A program made the translations under genes and the position numbers. Shown in pieces: positions 4,855 through 6,206 of a stretch of DNA of 6,206 bases (the stretch's first letter is position 1; each line of letters starts with the position of its first letter). Below the pieces are notes generated by a model. It was not told the DNA's origin. It saw only the letters and a list, made by a program, of their open reading frames with translations, and searched no databases. This DNA comes from Helicobacteraceae bacterium (lineage in GTDB: Bacteria > Campylobacterota > Campylobacteria > Campylobacterales > Sulfurimonadaceae), in contig JALSUN010000210.1 in assembly GCA_027061425.1 (NCBI GenBank), forward strand, positions 1 through 6,206, in the 5' to 3' direction.

Positions 4855-6206
4855 ATGCAGTACCCCTCAATTAAATTGGTTACCAGTGTTCTGGTACTTT
4901 CTCTGTTTTTAGGATGTAGCGATTCTAAAGATGACAAATCCTCTTCAGGTGATGGTGCTAAAACACTCACCGGTCAGCTCGTAGACAGCCCTGTAGTCGG
5001 GATGCCCTATGAGTGTAGTTCAGAAAACTCAGGTGTCACTAACGGCAGTGGTGAGTTCACCTGTAACGAAGATGACACGATCACCTTTATCTTCGGTGCC
5101 CAGCGCTTTGGACCTGTTGCAGTCCAAGAGATCATCACACCGCAGATGCTCTTTCCTGGTGATGCACAAGCTGCACTTAACTTTGCACAACTGCTTCAGA
5201 CGCTTGACAGTGATGGTGACTTAAGTAATGGGATCACTGTCGAAGAAGAGACACTTCAACAGCTTGACACAGATGGTCTCGACTTTAGAGATCCCAACTT
5301 TGATGCCAACGCACAAAAACTACTTCCTGCAGGTGTCACACTCGTCAGTGAAGGTGATGCACAACAGCACCTTGATGAGACCTTTGCTGCCTTGGGTATA
5401 GATGGTGGTACCGGCGATGGCAGTGATGGTGACGGTCAAGGCACTGATACGACGGCACCAACCTTTACCAACCCTGCGGCTATCAGTGTTCATGAAAATC
5501 AGACTGCTGTTATGCAGATCACAACTGATGATTCTACAGCAACACTCTCTCTTAGTGGTACAGATGCTGCCAAGTTTAATCTCACCGGAGACAACTTGAG
5601 TTTCAAGGTCGCGCCTGACTTTGAGACAGATGCGCATAGCTACTCAGTTACAGTCACTGCAAAAGACAGTGCAGATAATGAAGCATCTCAAAACATCACA
5701 GTAACACTACTCGATGTAGATGAAGTCCCTCCAACTTTTACAACTGCAGCTGCTTTCAGTGCAGCTGAAAACCAGACAGCAGTAGCAACTGTGACAGTAG
5801 ATGAAACTGCAACACTGACCTTAGGTGGTACAGATGCAAGCTACTTTGATCTGGCAGCTGATGGAACACTTACATTTAAAAGTGCTCCTGACTACGAAGC
5901 AACACCTGCTAAAACTTCATTTGCCATCACAGTCACTGCAAAAGACAGTGCAGATAATGAAGCATCTCAAAACATCACAGTAACACTGACAGATGTTGAT
6001 GAAGTCGCACCTGTCTTTACAAGTCCAGCTACTTTCAATCCAGCTGAGAACCAGACGGGAGTGGGAAGTGTTATCACTAATGATGCAACGGCCACACTTA
6101 CTCTAGGTGGAACAGATCTAAGCTACTTTGACCTGGCAAGCGATGGAACACTTACATTTAAGTTAGCACCAGACTATGAGGCAACACCTACAAAAACAAG
6201 TTACTC
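4855..6206 (+). CDS. Surface lipoprotein with tandem cadherin-like repeats, 3' end outside window
   Basis: An open frame of 450 codons that continues past the right edge. Residues 1-20 are a signal peptide ending in LFLGC, giving a lipidated Cys21 followed by SDSKDD; the Phe at -3 is a slightly imperfect lipobox. Residues about 36-130 form a module seen at the front of many surface lipoproteins (LTGQLVDSPVVGMPYECSS, a Cys54/Cys70 pair, then NFAQLLQTLDSDGDLSNGI). A Gly/Asp-rich linker, about 181-200, precedes cadherin-like repeats beginning near 202, 293 and 386. Each repeat has an ENQT motif near the front, PD(F/Y)E in the middle, TAKDSADN, and DVDE at the end, the acidic positions expected to bind calcium between domains. 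Such proteins are usually exposed adhesins or matrix proteins, here probably anchored to the outer membrane. The total size, number of repeats and any C-terminal domain are unknown. It is transcribed divergently from the kinase gene, so shared regulation is possible but not shown. Confidence 0.88.
   Translation, partial: MQYPSIKLVTSVLVLSLFLGCSDSKDDKSSSGDGAKTLTGQLVDSPVVGMPYECSSENSGVTNGSGEFTCNEDDTITFIFGAQRFGPVAVQEIITPQMLFPGDAQAALNFAQLLQTLDSDGDLSNGITVEEETLQQLDTDGLDFRDPNFDANAQKLLPAGVTLVSEGDAQQHLDETFAALGIDGGTGDGSDGDGQGTDTTAPTFTNPAAISVHENQTAVMQITTDDSTATLSLSGTDAAKFNLTGDNLSFKVAPDFETDAHSYSVTVTAKDSADNEASQNITVTLLDVDEVPPTFTTAAAFSAAENQTAVATVTVDETATLTLGGTDASYFDLAADGTLTFKSAPDYEATPAKTSFAITVTAKDSADNEASQNITVTLTDVDEVAPVFTSPATFNPAENQTGVGSVITNDATATLTLGGTDLSYFDLASDGTLTFKLAPDYEATPTKTSY
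5650..5708 (+). repeat. 59-bp exact direct repeat, copy 1
   Basis: This stretch is identical base for base to 5929-5987, 279 bp (93 codons) downstream in the same frame. It encodes the TVTAKDSADNEASQNITVT part of a cadherin-like repeat. Confidence 0.95.
5929..5987 (+). repeat. 59-bp exact direct repeat, copy 2
   Basis: Identical to 5650-5708, including all synonymous positions, while the sequence on both sides of the copies differs. This indicates recent duplication or gene conversion within the array. Confidence 0.95.

Larger units (their letters stand above)
5458..6206 (+). repeat. Array of 91-93-residue cadherin-like repeats, at least three copies
   Basis: Repeats start at about 5458, 5731 and 6010 (PTFTNPAA, PTFTTAAA and PVFTSPAT in protein). 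Copies two and three are much more alike (shared LTLGGTD, SYFDLA, DGTLTF, APDYEATP) than either is to copy one, which has SLSGTD, KFNLTG and DNLSF. The third copy is cut by the window edge. Confidence 0.85.

Noticed and set aside
5009..5637. Short open frames on both strands inside the cadherin-repeat lipoprotein
   Set aside because: All overlap the long lipoprotein frame, which has a signal peptide, a lipobox, a strong ribosome site and repeats; the short ones are by-products of repetitive codons.

Overview
The window looks like chromosomal DNA of a Campylobacterota (epsilonproteobacterial) organism, possibly a free-living Sulfurimonas- or Sulfurovum-like one. This is an inference from overall style: moderately AT-rich DNA, short AAGGA/AGAGG ribosome sites 5-6 nt from the starts, a TATAAT -10 preceded by a T-run with no clear -35 (as in Campylobacter/Helicobacter), tight gene packing, and protein families common in that group. 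No rRNA, tRNA, IS element, CRISPR array or integrase was seen.

Layout, left to right: (1) the 3' two thirds or more of a VanX-type (M15D) D-Ala-D-Ala dipeptidase, + strand, cut by the window edge. (2) Convergent to it, a two-gene minus-strand operon: a pentapeptide-repeat protein resembling Qnr, and downstream of it a small exported protein with two BamE/SmpA-like halves. (3) A 195-nt divergent promoter region. (4) A plus-strand membrane fatty acid desaturase with all three histidine boxes. (5) Convergent to that, a minus-strand two-component operon: a six-helix membrane histidine kinase of the HisKA_2 type starting at GTG, whose 3' end overlaps the start of a REC plus winged-helix response regulator. 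(6) A 168-nt divergent region with a hairpin just upstream of a strong ribosome site. (7) The 5' part of a long surface lipoprotein with at least three cadherin-like repeats, running off the right edge.

Functionally the window is dominated by the cell envelope: peptidoglycan dipeptide hydrolysis, lipid desaturation, an intramembrane-type sensor kinase, an exported BamE-like protein and a surface repeat lipoprotein. The most thought-provoking juxtaposition is a multi-helix kinase without an obvious extracytoplasmic sensor domain next to a desaturase, which recalls the DesK/DesR-des membrane-fluidity circuit of Bacillus although the protein families differ. No clearly new multi-gene system could be established from the sequence alone.
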